A stretch of DNA of 64,000 nt from Uranotaenia lowii (taxonomy: Eukaryota > Arthropoda > Insecta > Diptera > Culicidae), in contig NC_073693.1 of assembly GCF_029784155.1 (NCBI RefSeq), forward strand, positions 236,038,447-236,102,446. The letters run 5' to 3'. This document shows, piece by piece, positions 1 through 12,095 of this stretch (position 1 is the stretch's first letter; every line of letters begins with the position of its first letter). Under the pieces are notes generated by a model that ran no database searches, was not told the origin of the DNA, and saw nothing but the letters and a program-made list of their open reading frames with translations. The position numbers and the translations under genes were made by a program.

Positions 1-3000
1 CCATTCCGTGACACCATGACTGATTGACGTTCGTCGTTTTTCGCACCAGCCAGCCAGCCATCAATGAGCGAACCAAAAGGATTCGCAAGGCTCAGCAAGT
101 GACAAACATTCAATTGATGATGGGCTGCGCTTCCTCTACAAACGCAAGACGAGCCGCTTTACGATAATGACTGCGGGTTGTTGCGAAATTTGGCTTCCGG
201 CACCGCGGTTCAAATTATTGACTGTTGATGAGGGAATCTCGATTGGCTGCTTATTCACAAACACCAGTCGGATTTATGTGATTTTTTTTATTCAAACCAT
301 GTTAGGATCGTTTTCATTAAGATTAATTGTTGATATTTAGAATGTTAAAAAAAATTGAAATAATTTTGACATAATTACGATATTTTCAATAAAAATGATG
401 AATTATTTTTTTAACATATTATTATTAGTTATTTACCACTATTTATGTAAGGACCAGCATAAAATTGACGTCAAAGTTGAACATTCGTACGTAAAAAAAT
501 GAAAGCTCACTCAAGCTCTGTTCACCACATAAAATTTAATAAACGAACCTCAAAACTCAGTAGCAGTTTATCAAATTACTCTTTACGTTTTTCTTCAGCT
601 TTGTTGCGTCAGACCATTTCGGAAGGGAAAAAACCAACTTCTTTCTTTGACGGTTAACACTAAAAAGAGATTTTTATTTCACAATCATAAAACATTACAT
701 TTTTTCCCGCGTAAATAGCATTAGAAATTTAAATTCAAATCGCCATCTAGTAACCCTCGACATGTCACATCTAGACAAACGCTTTGCAAGATTGTATGCA
801 ATCTTGCGAGGCACTCGCTACTAGAGTGACCAATAGTGTTGAGATTCAACAAGCTTTTTTTTCTATTTTTTGTCTGTTTTCTTCAAACATTTATAAACGA
901 AAATTTCTGGATCATAAATCGGTATGAATTGTCTCAGTTTCAAGAAATGTTTTGATGTTTTTACGATTTTTTATATTGATCCTACGGTTCAACAGCTTTA
1001 AAATAAGCAATCAAAACGCTTCAATTGAAAGATATATTTTGAGTTTTTCTTGCATAACACGAATATCTTTTAGGTTTAAGGTTTGTTTAAATGAAATGTA
1101 CTGCAAGAATCATGGAATATTTAATATCTAAAGATATGTATCTTTTTGTAACTTTCAGTACATTTCTGGCGATTTTTTAATAAAAACTTTTGTAATCCCA
1201 TATAAATTTCCACACAAAACTTAAACTCGTTGCGCTTATTTAGGATTGAATGAATCGCTTCCAATTTTTTTGCTATTTGTGGTAATGCAAACTTCGAAAA
1301 AAAAAATTATGGGAGTTTTAAAAGTAAATAATTTTGAAATTTTCCTACAAAGCTAACAGCGGTCTACTGGACAGCCAGCGATTGAAATTCTGGTAAATTG
1401 TTGCAAATTGTGCGGGAAATTTGAGTTAAAATAGGAGAGCAGTACTCAAAAATAGAAACAATGGGCGAATTAATGCAAATTGTTTCAAATAGTGAAGCAG
1501 TTGTTGCGTTTTGATCATTACCATTCCAAATGCATAGAATGCTCTCTCTATTGCAAGCCCCCGGTGTAGAATTTTTTTTTTAATATTTGTGAACAAAATA
1601 CACATTAAAAATTGTCAAGTATTCGCCACTATTTTTTCTAAGAACTACAAATTTTATAGTTTTGAGCTTATATGTGTTCAGATTACTTAAAAAATTTAAC
1701 TTCAAAATTTTCTATCTAAAAATTTCGGTAAATATTTAAAAATTTCAAGAAAGTAAAAAGAACAATAAAAAAAATTTGGAAATAACGTTAAAATGAACTG
1801 CCAACACTTAAGCAAATTAACAGAGAAAGTGTGTTCTCTACGACCATTTTTTTCGAAGATAAAATGTAGTTTTGAGTTGAGTGAAGAAGGTTACAATTCA
1901 ATCATTCAACAATATATTTTCCCACCTCACGAGTTATTTTTACTCTGGACAGTTTGGGTGTGGTATGATGAAAAAACATAATGAAAACTATCATGGAATG
2001 TGTGAATTACTTGCTTGCAAAAAACAGTTGATTATTATTGAAGAAATACCTATGTTTATATGATGTGTTTCCATGATATTTTTTTTTCTTTTAATCATCG
2101 AATATCATGTTTCAAGAGCAGTATTTTTTCTAATAAATTACCATAGGTTGTCAGAACGTTTTTGATAAACTTAAAAAAACATTGCAACGTTTATTTAAAT
2201 CCAAATTTCAATATGATTTCTGAATTTAAAACGCATTTTACCTTTGTAGATCAAGAACTTACTTCATAAATCTGAGAGAACGCTCACTACAGAAGAAACA
2301 TAGAATTAATCAAAAGTATTGATTTTTTATCCTTAATAAATAATTTTAAACCACTTAGACCATCGTCACATTTCTGGAAAGTTTAAAAATCGAGTAAGAT
2401 AAACAATTTTATGGTTTTCCCAGCAACAGTATATAGTACATAATATGTTTGATTTGTAATTTACATCACTCAACTCAAAACTACATTCTGTTTACAAAAG
2501 TAATGATTATAGGGAATAAACGTTCATTACCAAATCCAGTGCTTAACTCTATTTTAGTTCAAATAAATCTGAAAAAAATGCGATTTAATCAAATATTCAA
2601 AAATTAGCTACCATTGAAAATTCGTCAAAAATTCTGTGTATTGTGTTTTGACATTCAAAAAATGCAAAAATGTGTCTAATAATCGTCAATTTTTCAATCC
2701 TACTCTTATAATTTATCTGGTATGACTTTAACAATTTGGACGATTCCTTGATTGAAATGTACGGTTTTTACACCACTTTTCTACATTTCTTGTGGTCATA
2801 ATCTAAATGATCTTTTTCGAACACTAAATGAAATTTATTTCGAGCATTTCGTAGCTAATCTGCAGGTTTTTCCCGTAGCATGTTTTTCTGGATATTTTCT
2901 GAGACATTGAATAACGGAAAAATGGTGTATAGTAGGTGAATATTGTCTGAGAAACATATTTGAGTGGCATAACAGGCTGAAACTAAATTTTTTTAAAAAT

Positions 3001-6000
3001 TGGGTGAGGAACAAGAGATATAGCGGTTTTAAGCAAGGAGTGTCAAATTGATACTCAAGGTCTGGGAGTTTTTTTTCCTGGGCTTTCAGAATGCGTCCAT
3101 AAAAAAGGAACGACGCAAAATTGAAAATTGCTAGAATTCAAGGGTCCCCAAAAAAAGTGTATTTTTTTGATGCACCCGAATAAAGTTACAACCCGCCAAA
3201 CATCCAATACCGTCATATTGACACTCAAAAGTGGTTTAGGGTTAAAAAGATTTGTAGTTCTGTAATCCGGAGTAAGATTGATCACTTTTTTCAATATTTT
3301 TCGATTATTTTTTCTGTTAAGGCATGTTGTGGCATATTTCATATTTTTAAAACCAGTACTGACTACTTCTAAAAAATCGTTTTGTTTTTGTTTAAAATTT
3401 TATGCTTTGGGATTACATCAGTCTCTATTTTGACGATTTTAACGAGTTTTCTTGATCATAAAGGATTCAAAACACCTTCATAAAATTTACAAATGCTAGT
3501 TTATCGATTGCTAAGGCAGTTCGGAACAAACTCAAATAATATAAAATTAATTTCGAAGCTCCTCGAAATTGAACACATCAGTTTCGGTGGCTCAAAGATA
3601 CTAAATTTGTAACTTTTGGTCAGTGAATTCTGAGATATACAATGCTGAATTTCGGTGTTTCTTTAAGGTCGAATAACAACTAAAATCGAAAGATGTATAA
3701 ATTAATGGGCTTAAGTTTTTAACATAACTTTTAAAATTTTAACTACAAAAAATGAAATTTTGCCTTCATTCAATTCCCTAGGCCATCGCATATTCCCCTC
3801 TATTTTTTTCCTTCAAACTTCACCATTTAATAGGGTTTCCATCCTTTTGTTCTACACTGGCTTACTCTTGGAAAATGTCCCTAGTTTTATAGAATCAAAA
3901 ATTCACCTCAAAATTATAACAGAAATCACACCAAAACTATACATTTTCTAAAGAAAAAAGTTGAACTTTCACAAAAAGGCTTCTTTTTTATCAGGAAGGG
4001 TGTTTATTAACGAGCCTTCGAAAAAATGGGATTTCAATTAATTGAAACCTTTTTACTTACATTTGAAATTTTCAAAAACAAACAAGTTTTTCTAAATTTG
4101 AAACTCAAATTATGGGTTTTTGAACGAAGAAAAAGTTTTGAGATTTTTTATCTTTTGTTGGTTATTGGTCATGTATGGTACATGTCATGTTGATCAAAGT
4201 AACCCCGTTTTACAGTGCAGATTTATTTAAAAAACATTATCAATTATTGGAAACATTTAAGGTCAGATTTGTGACTTAATTTAAACTAGATTTCAGGAAC
4301 TAGCTCAAAGCAATTCGAATCCAAATCCTTATTGAATAAGCATATCATTTAATTCAGAACGCGATTCTGGAATATTTGATTTATAATAAAAATTTCTTGA
4401 AGAAATATTAAATGCAAATCCAAAATTGGATTGAATTGATCAAATGATGTATCTATTATAATTTGTAACAGGAGAACAGGTTTCTATAAAATATCGAAGG
4501 TTGAGAAAATATTGATCTGCAGTAAAAATTTCGTAAATGTATAAATTTTGAAGACACTGACATTCATAAGAATATCATAGAAATTAAGACACATATTTTT
4601 CATAAATATTCTTCTGTAAGATTCACATTAAAAAACAATAAAACTTTCGACCATAACACACTCGAAAAGAGATATCCAGAAGGCATTTGTTATATTTCCC
4701 CTAATCAGAGCTCAAATAAAAATTTCGATCAATTTAGAATTATTATTCCTTTTTATATCAAAGGTTTAAATATTCTTAATATAGGAATAATCATACCTTT
4801 CTTTCCTTAAAAAAAACAGTTCAAAACTTTAAATAAAACTGTTCTGAGTGAAAACACGCTGAAAAAATTGTAATAGACGCTCATGTAAATTGTACATTGT
4901 AATATACTGGAGAGAAAAAAATCAGTAATTTAACTCTAGAATAAACTGGTTTCTAAGGATATTTTTACACTCTCTTACATACTTTTGATTTTTTTTTTCA
5001 TTCATTCCATCTAATTTGTTTAAAAAATATTTTTCATTTCATGTTGAAATTTTTTGATTTTTCTTCTTCAACTTTTTGATTCTGATAAAGTCTTCCCAAT
5101 CTTAGAAATTACTGATTCAAAATCCTTTTTTTTTAATTGATTTCTGTTGACCTTGACCTGTTAGGTGAAATGTATGGTCATTTAATATTTGAATGTTCGA
5201 AAAAAAAATCTTTGAAACTTAGGCAACAAGTAACGCAACATTTTTTTTTTACTCTAGGACTCAAAAACATGAGGGGCATTAAACTGGAAGAAATTGAAAG
5301 AAATTGAAATAATCGGAAATTTTTCTATTCAGCTCCAAATATTTTTTAAGCTAACCAAACATGATTGTGTACATAACTCCACCCTTATTTCACGTTGCAA
5401 AGATTCCCACACTTCTGTACTATAAAATATTACAAATTAAACTGTTTTTTTTGTCATATTTGGAGAATGATTTCAAAGAGTTCAACTATTTTATTCTTTA
5501 AATTTCACTTCTAAACAAATATCTTCCTGGATCACGAACTAAATTGATTTTTAATTGGATCTCTAGGTTCTGTTTTAAGCAAATTACGGTTTCTTGAATA
5601 TTTTTCTGATTATTGACCTAATCATTAAACCATTCTGCTGGTGAAAATTCTTGAAAACCAATTGAAACTTGAAAAATAGTGAGAAACTTTTATGATATAT
5701 TTTTTTAAATAAAAAATCAAAATCAAAAGTCAAATGAAAAAAAAATTTAAATATGATGCATAAAGAATCAGTTTCTGGTGGTAAATGTAAATGAAGAGTT
5801 TTGTTAAATACAATTATTTATAGAATAAATGATAATTTCAGGAAAAAAGCCTACATACATCAATTTCAAATTTAGTTCAATATTTGCCAAATTGTTAAAA
5901 AAAATCTCACCTAACATAAAATTTCTATATTGAAGTGTTAACTAATGAAAAATAGAAAAAAAAAAGTGATCAACACCGTTGCCATGTCCATCTGTTTTGA

Positions 6001-6223
6001 TTCAATTTCATTTGTATTGTAGTTTTGAGATGATTTTCAATTCAATGAACCTTTCTAGAACGAGAGAGATTTTGCAGCAATCAGTTAGAAAATTTTAACA
6101 CAGGGAACTACTATTTGAACTATTAAATTTTTTCAAGTTCAAACGGTAGAAAAAAAATATTTTCAAATAAAGTGTTAAAATACTAAGTAATGGTTAGAAT
6201 TATGTATGGGAAATTTAAAGCTT
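1..6223. other. AT-rich intron sequence, no gene seen
   Basis: This is the upstream intron of the Ig gene. The reading frames here are short and lack family signatures. The first 850 bases are slightly more GC-rich, with a perfect 9-bp hairpin at 786-807. A weak inverted pair sharing GAGTGTCAA lies at about 3038-3055 and 3215-3233 and may be a decayed small MITE. Poly-A and poly-T runs are frequent. Nothing else could be supported. Confidence 0.6.
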
Positions 6224-6930
6224 GTGAAATGTTAGGCGCTGCAGGCAAAAATTAATCCTAGGCCTATTAAAAGGTCTCTTACCAAAGTTGGGGAAGGGGT
6301 CGCTCAGCGAGCCTTAAGTTTATATGGGATTTTGAAACATTTTGTTCCAGAGGAACATGAAAATCCAGTTTTTCATCAATAACTTCGGTACCCTTCGGAC
6401 GATTTCTTTTGAAAATGGTTTTTCTTGAAGCCTAAACTATGACAAATATTTCGTCCGAAAACTGCATTTCAATTCGAATTATGATAAAAAAGCTATTAGA
6501 CTTCAAAAATGGGGTAACAGGGTGATATTCATCACTGTTAATGCTGCGTCAAAATGTTCGGAGCAGTGTCTCTCAATAATAGTGATAAATATCGCCCTTA
6601 AAACAGACAGCTATTTTTATAAGCTGAATAACTTTTTAATCTTAACTCGAATCGAATTGCAGTGTTCGGATGAAATATTTTTCATAGTTTAGGCTTTAAG
6701 AAAATCCGTTTTCAAAAGAAATCGGCCGAAGAGAACCAAAGTTATTTATTTATTTATTTATTTTATTTCGAGAATTTTCGTGTTCTTCCCGAACAAAATA
6801 TACCAAAATCCCATACAAACTTTAGGCTCGTTGAGCGACCGCTTCCCGTGATCCGATCTGGCCTAAATTTGGCATGAGACCTTGAACTAGGCCTAGGATC
6901 AATTTAAGCCTGAAGCGCATAACTATTTCA
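6224..6930. mobile_element. Foldback MITE with about 300-bp arms
   Basis: The left arm contains GTTAGGCGCTGCAGGC followed by ATCCTAGGCCT. The right arm carries the reverse complement, AGGCCTAGGAT then GCCTGAAGCGCATAAC. Further inward the pairing continues: GGGTCGCTCAGCGAGCC near 6296 with GGCTCGTTGAGCGACC near 6825, and TTTCTTTTGAAAATGG near 6405 with a matching segment near 6708. There is no coding capacity. A diverged half-copy lies at about 13346-13590. The target duplication is not resolved. Confidence 0.7.
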
Positions 6931-7988
6931 AATGTCGGGTCATTTGGGGCACTGTATTGAACAATTTTAGTAAGTTTCGGAGCCAAAATGTTGAAAACAG
7001 ACTTTTTGTCAGGTTTTTTGAGAATTGGACCACTGGAGGCCGTAGCATCTACTTCAATTATTTTATCATCAGATAAATTCGTGGTGCTGTGGAATTCTCA
7101 CTTTTATTGACCTTTGAACATAAAAATTATTCCAATTTTCTGGACCAAAATGAAAACCTCACAATTCACCAAATATGACTCTTTTTTCAAAATTCTCATG
7201 ATCATTAATGTTATAGAAAATAAATGAGTACAGAATACTTTAACTAGTCTCCAACAGAACCTTGTTTCGTCGTTCTGGGTACAAAATGTTCATAAAAGTA
7301 GGCATGCCACTGATTCTTTTCAAAAAGTTTATCAAAACGATGAAGGATAGTGTTATTCTTCATAATATAAAAAAATGAACTTTAAATCTGTACTTGTGTA
7401 ACTTTCTAATATGTTTAAATTGGCAATTTTTAGATTTATTTCAAGTACTTGCACGTAGTGTCCATTTTTATCGGTCATCTAACACAAAAATGCTGATTTT
7501 TGGATATTTTATAAAATAGGCTTTAACCCTTGTCCCCATATTTCATTTTACGCCTACATTTTATTGAAACCGTCTAATACAGATTTTTTGGTGTCATTAA
7601 AAACCACACACCCCGTGCACTGATTTTTTTTTATCAACTTCAACTCCCTATAACGCCCAAAATTCATCTTACCAGCCATCAGCTTACCCTGATATATTGT
7701 CTCTATTTTAAACGTTGATCCATTTAATAACAGATTGCTCAAAATAAACGCCATTTTTTCCCAGTCGGGTGACGGCTAAACAATCGGTTCCCATATCAGC
7801 GAGCAGGTAATCTATTGTTAGCCTATTATTGGCTCATTCGGCCATTCATCCAGATCTAATTGGAGCATCACCCAATCACTTGATCCGTGAACGCATACAA
7901 AGAGAGCAAACAAGATAAATTAGCACCGTGTCATGGTTGATGAATCTAATTGTTTCGTTTCGTTTCGTTTCGTTTTGCTCCTTTGCAG
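6931..7988. other. Intron tail before Ig exon 1
   Basis: No gene is seen. The last 40 bases are a GTTTC pentanucleotide array (about 7952-7974) that forms most of the polypyrimidine tract, followed by the TTTGCAG acceptor. Confidence 0.6.
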
Positions 7989-8192
7989 GAATACCCACGC
8001 CAAAAATCACCTGGACCAGCAACGGAAAGGTGCTCCCCAGTACGATGATGGAGTATTCTCACGAGGGTACCCTGAGCAGTAAGCTGGTGGTCCGGAACCT
8101 GTCCCGGAACCATCAGCACAGCGTCTACAGCTGTCAGGCGAGCAACTTCTACAAACGCAACGTGACGGCCAACGTGACGATTGAGCTGCGGT
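7989..8192 (+). CDS. Internal exon 1 of a Sidestep-like Ig-superfamily gene (end of an Ig domain)
   Basis: This exon encodes the C-terminal part of an extracellular Ig domain. It shows the Ig tryptophan in PKITWTSNGK and the second domain cysteine in the Y-x-C signature VYSCQASN, followed by the strand TANVTIELR. N-glycosylation sequons are visible (NLS, and NVT twice). The acceptor is a pyrimidine-rich tract ending TTTGCAG and the donor is GTAAGT at 8193. The exon enters in phase 1 (first codon G|GA) and leaves in phase 1. Joined to the next exon it reads IELR-LRPL, which matches the junction seen in insect Sidestep proteins as I know the family. Members are cell-surface receptors in axon guidance, where motor-axon Beat proteins bind Sidestep. 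The partner cysteine must lie in an upstream exon outside the window. Family assignment is by recognition, not alignment; another Ig-family gene is possible. Confidence 0.85.
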
Positions 8193-8401
8193 GTAAGTAT
8201 TCAGAAGCCTTCTTCCAGAGCCACCACTTCCGGTGTTCTCCCTCCACTCTGAAGGGGGAAACATCCGGCCGGCGGGGTCAAGGTTCCGAGACAATTCGTG
8301 ACCGGGGCCTCCCCAGACGTAGCACCTTTGACAGCTGAGCTAATTGGTACGACGTGTTTTTCTCTGTTTCTTTCATTCCCGGCAACCCCTCCATTGACTA
8401 G
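8193..8401 (+). other. Short 209-bp intron
   Basis: The donor GTAAGT at 8193 and an acceptor ending TGACTAG at 8401 bound this intron. Both exons stay in frame when it is removed (phase 1 to phase 1). It is GC-richer than the long introns. It contains in-frame stops in the continued frame, for example just after 8335, so read-through would truncate the protein. Confidence 0.8.
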
Positions 8402-8553
8402 TGCGACCCCTGGTGGTTGAAATAATCAACGGAAGTACGCCTCTTTCGTCCGACCGGCGCTACGTGGTCCAGTGCCAGTCCAGTGGGTCGAGGCCGCCAG
8501 CCAAAATCACCTGGTGGAAGGAGGGTGAGCAGCTGACGGCCACTAATCAAACG
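8402..8553 (+). CDS. Internal exon 2 of the Sidestep-like gene (first half of a C2 Ig domain)
   Basis: The exon starts with the last two bases of a split codon and then reads RPLVVEIINGSTPLS. It continues into the B strand with cysteine YVVQCQSSGS, then the C strand with the Ig tryptophan, RPPAKITWWKEGEQL. The motif G-S-R-P-P-x-x-I-T-W-W-K is typical of the last Ig repeats of insect Sidestep proteins, from my knowledge of the family. The exon ends after an ACG codon at 8553, in phase 0, with the consensus donor GTAAGT. Sequons NGS and NQT are present. Only the first half of the domain is here; the second half, with the matching cysteine, is at 57301, so this domain is split by a very long intron. 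The protein is expected to be a membrane-anchored surface receptor. Confidence 0.87.
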
Positions 8554-10590
8554 GTAAGTTACGCGCTGCTGGGAGGCGGCTTCTCGGTAGAATCAATAAT
8601 CAGAATTGGCAAAAGTGAATAAATTTAGTATAACAGCTTTCTGTACATGGAAAATTTTATAAATTGACATTTGTTGAATAGAAGACCATTGAATCAAAAC
8701 TTCCTTTATCGTTATAAAATTAAAAAAATCGAACTCGTTCCTACTACAAAAATGGGTTTCGTTCCAATTATGGAGAGAAACCTTTGATTTAAAATATCCT
8801 CCTTTGAACATTGATGAACACAATACAAGAGATGAAGTTCAAGCAGTTATTCAACTTAGAAAGGTTAATTCCAAGATTGGTTAATATCCAATAATATACG
8901 CTACACTCAAAATTTCAAATTCAAAATCAAATTATGAAAATAGAGTAAGGTTTATCAACAGTAACAATCTAGACTTAAAACTTATGCCAAAACCTAAAAA
9001 CCCAACCTTCCGAAATTCTGCTACACTTTTTCAAAACAATGTCACTTGGTCATCGAAATTCAGGTATGAATATTAAATTTCGAGTTAAATTAAACCCATT
9101 CCTCCATAATGGGTTCTGATTCCATAATTCCCATAATGAAAATTGTATTCCTATTTTAGTATTTTTGATTCTGTATCCTGTTCAAGATTCTTGATTTTCA
9201 GCTATAATAATAATCATAAGAAATTAAAAATAAAAAGCTGCTTTGAAATCCTGGTTTCGCATTTCATATCAAATTTGAATAATGTTTTTCGAGATCATGT
9301 TCATTTTCAATATTTTTTGTTTTCCGAATATGAAAAAAAAGAAAATTTGTTTTATATTCAAATTTGAAGTTCTTGATTTATTAATTGATTTATTGAATTC
9401 TTACACAAAATTCAAAATTTTATAGCATTGAAATGGCAAAATTGAAAAGTAATATTGAGATCTTTGTAAATTCATATTTTAATTCTGATTCACAATACAG
9501 ATAAAAAAAGAGAAATAGTTAAAATAGTGAAATAAGATTAAACCTGAAATACGGAATACAAATAATAAATCGTATCATATCGACAATCGTATTTTTCGTA
9601 CATTTCAGAAATCATATGGAAATTCGGATACAAATTTAAAGCGCGATTATTTAATTTCGCTTGCTAACAGTGTGCTATACATCGAAGTATAACTCGAATT
9701 TCGATGTTTTTAAGAAAAATCTTCACTTTTAAAATCTGCACAAAATTATATATTTTCCCAGTGTATTGTTCAACATTACTTACACATGAAAGACACCAAA
9801 ATTTAGCATTTTTAATTTCAGAAATTTATAGACAAAATTTTGATTATTTTATATAGATATTTGAGTAACGGAAAGTGATGTGTTCAATTTTGTAAAATGA
9901 GGTTTCATTATTAGATCCCTGACATTTGAGTTGTGCTTTTTAATGGAGCATTCTAAAGACTAGCAAAAAACGAAATATCTCGTATTCGGTTCACAATGTG
10001 TTATTATTGCAGATTTTGAAAGCCATATTTCATATTGTTAATGATAACAGTATGAAATATTGCTTCAAAAAAACCTGAAATAATAACACATAATAGTTGA
10101 AATTTGTATCAAGAAAATTTGATCCGGATTTTGGCTTAAGCAGAATTCCCTAGCGCTTAACAGTGTGTACGGTAACTTAACCATAGACGAAATAAATAAA
10201 TTAAATTTCCTCATGGCCCACGTTACCCCACCCTCCCTTACAAAAATAAAGTTTTAATCTTTTTTCTTTTAAGCATTTTTGGCTGCTTTTCCAAAGATAA
10301 TAATTAACTATAGGATAGAAAATATCCTCAGAAATTACTTGCGTTTGTTTGTTGATAGAAACTTTGCTAAAAAAATTCAAAACGATTCAGAACTTTAATT
10401 TTTAAGCAATCTAAATTTCAGCTTCTACTTTTACTAGCGAAAACTGAAGATTAGGAACAGAAAAAAAAACAATAGAAAAAAAGGTTTTATATGTCTAGCC
10501 AATTTGAGTTTTCTGGATTAACTAGTTTGCAAAAAACTATTTTTTTTTTCATACAAATTTGCAAACAAATTAAAACTTGATGCCCTTATT
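8554..10590. other. AT-rich intron; one transposon-end relic
   Basis: No gene is seen. At 10213-10241 there is a segment reading TGGCCCACGTTACCCCACC, nearly the same as the right end of the TIR element at 47974-48896. It is probably a solo end of the same family. No matching left end was found nearby. Confidence 0.5.
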
Positions 10591-11832
10591 CTTTTTTTCG
10601 GGGAGTTTTATCTCGGCATGCAGTCTTGTTTTTAGAAAAAACGACGTATTGATTTTCGTTTCGATCCTTATTGGATCTTCTTCAGGGACTAAAATAGTGT
10701 TTATTCAATTAGTTCTGCTGAACATAATTTATGTTTTCTTACCGAAATGATGCCGTTTTCTTGTGAGTGTCGACTCGTCTGGTCGTATGTAGCTGTCTTT
10801 TGATCTGTTTGACGAACAATTTAATTTAATTCGTGTTTTTAGATATAAGGTGTAGTGTATCGACTTACTGTGTACAGATGTTTGCTGATAAAAATCCGTT
10901 TGTCTAGTGTTTTTGGGATTAATTTTCCACAGCATCGAACTTTTCACTTATTTTGCTTTGATTAAAAATCAGTTATTGTGTATGTGTGTTGGAGAAGAAA
11001 AACCGGAAACCAGCGATGAAAACGTGGAGGAAAATGTAAAGTATGCTACAAAGGACTTACTAGCGTGAAACTGAAGCAGCGAATGTCCCAACATCGATGT
11101 CAAACAAACGAATTAAAACGCTTATGGGAACTTGGATACACCAAAGGAGACTACCCAATTGAAAAGCTGAGTCAACAAACTGCACATCTGGATCACGAGA
11201 TCACCACGCAACACCTTTTCGACATCGAATTAGCCAGGATTATCGACAGGGGAAATAACCAGGAAAAACTGAAGATATTGAAAAGCTGCCACATTGAAAC
11301 AACTAAAAACACTGTAAACATTAAGAAAAACACTGAAAGCATCCATTCTTATACGCAAACATTTTCCAATTACTTGGAAAAATAAGCGAACTGCAAGATA
11401 ATTAAAAAAATACACACAAAAAACTACATCCTTTAAAGTAAATACACAACGACTGATTTTTGATCAAAACAAAATAAGTGAAAAGTGAAGACTGTGCTAA
11501 AAGTTCGATGCGAAAATTGATCCCAAAACCACTAGACAAACGGATTTTCATCAGCAAACATCTGTACACGGTAAAACGATATACTACACCTTAGATCTAA
11601 AACACGAATTAAATTAAATTATTCGTAAAGCAGATCAAAAGACAGCTATACACGACCAGTCGAGTCGACACTAAAAAAAACGGCATCTTTTCATGATCAG
11701 TAGAACTTACTAAATGAACACTATTTTCGTCCCTGAAGAAGATCCAATAAGGATCGAAACGTTGGAAACGTAAATCAATACGTCGTTTTTGCTAAAAACA
11801 AGACTGTAAGCCGAAAAAACTCCCCGGAAAAA
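10591..11832 (+). mobile_element. Penelope-like element remnant with inverted terminal arms
   Basis: Two arms of about 390 bp (10591-10985 and 11440-11832) are inverted repeats of each other. The central 450 bp encodes a GIY-YIG endonuclease-like fragment on the + strand. The right arm contains CTGAAGA, a short hairpin, then GAAAC (11733-11760). This arrangement recurs in Penelope-like elements, whose terminal repeats can carry hammerhead motifs. The reverse transcriptase region is missing. The simplest reading is a 5'-truncated copy whose own 3' region was added in inverted orientation at the 5' end, as happens with Penelope terminal repeats. The assignment rests on motif recognition. Confidence 0.65.
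11020..11385 (+). pseudogene. GIY-YIG endonuclease fragment of a Penelope-like element
   Basis: The frame is open from 11020, just after a TGA, to the TAA at 11383-11385. It begins upstream of any ATG and reads CKVCYKGLTSVKLKQRMSQH, then later GNNQEKLKILKSCHI and KNTVNIKKNTESI. The Y-x-G-x-T, then L-K-x-R-x-x-x-H pattern, and the closing K-N-T-V-N motif, resemble the GIY-YIG nuclease module at the C terminus of Penelope-like reverse transcriptases. The nuclease nicks target DNA for insertion. Here the N-terminal reverse transcriptase and the first nuclease motif are absent, so this is a non-functional fragment flanked by inverted arms. It could in principle be a separate small ORF of a foldback element. 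Confidence 0.6.
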
Positions 11833-12095
11833 AACATATTTCCAGTCGAACTTTCTACAATAAAAAAACGAAGCTTCAAGAATCAATAACTGATTCTCAA
11901 CATTTATTTTTGTTTATTACCTCAGACGCAACTATTAACATTTCTGTGAAGATATTTTTCATATTTTGGATTATTTCAAAATTTGATTTGATATGTATGT
12001 CGGGTAAATTATCTATAAACAAGATGAAAAATAAAAAACACACATTTTGAGTGGTCATGACAAAATTTTCAGGGTCTTTTTGAAGTAAATCGTTT

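Noticed and set aside
786..807. Perfect 9-bp hairpin with a TATG loop
   Set aside because: Too short and isolated to assign a function; hairpins of this size arise by chance over 64 kb.
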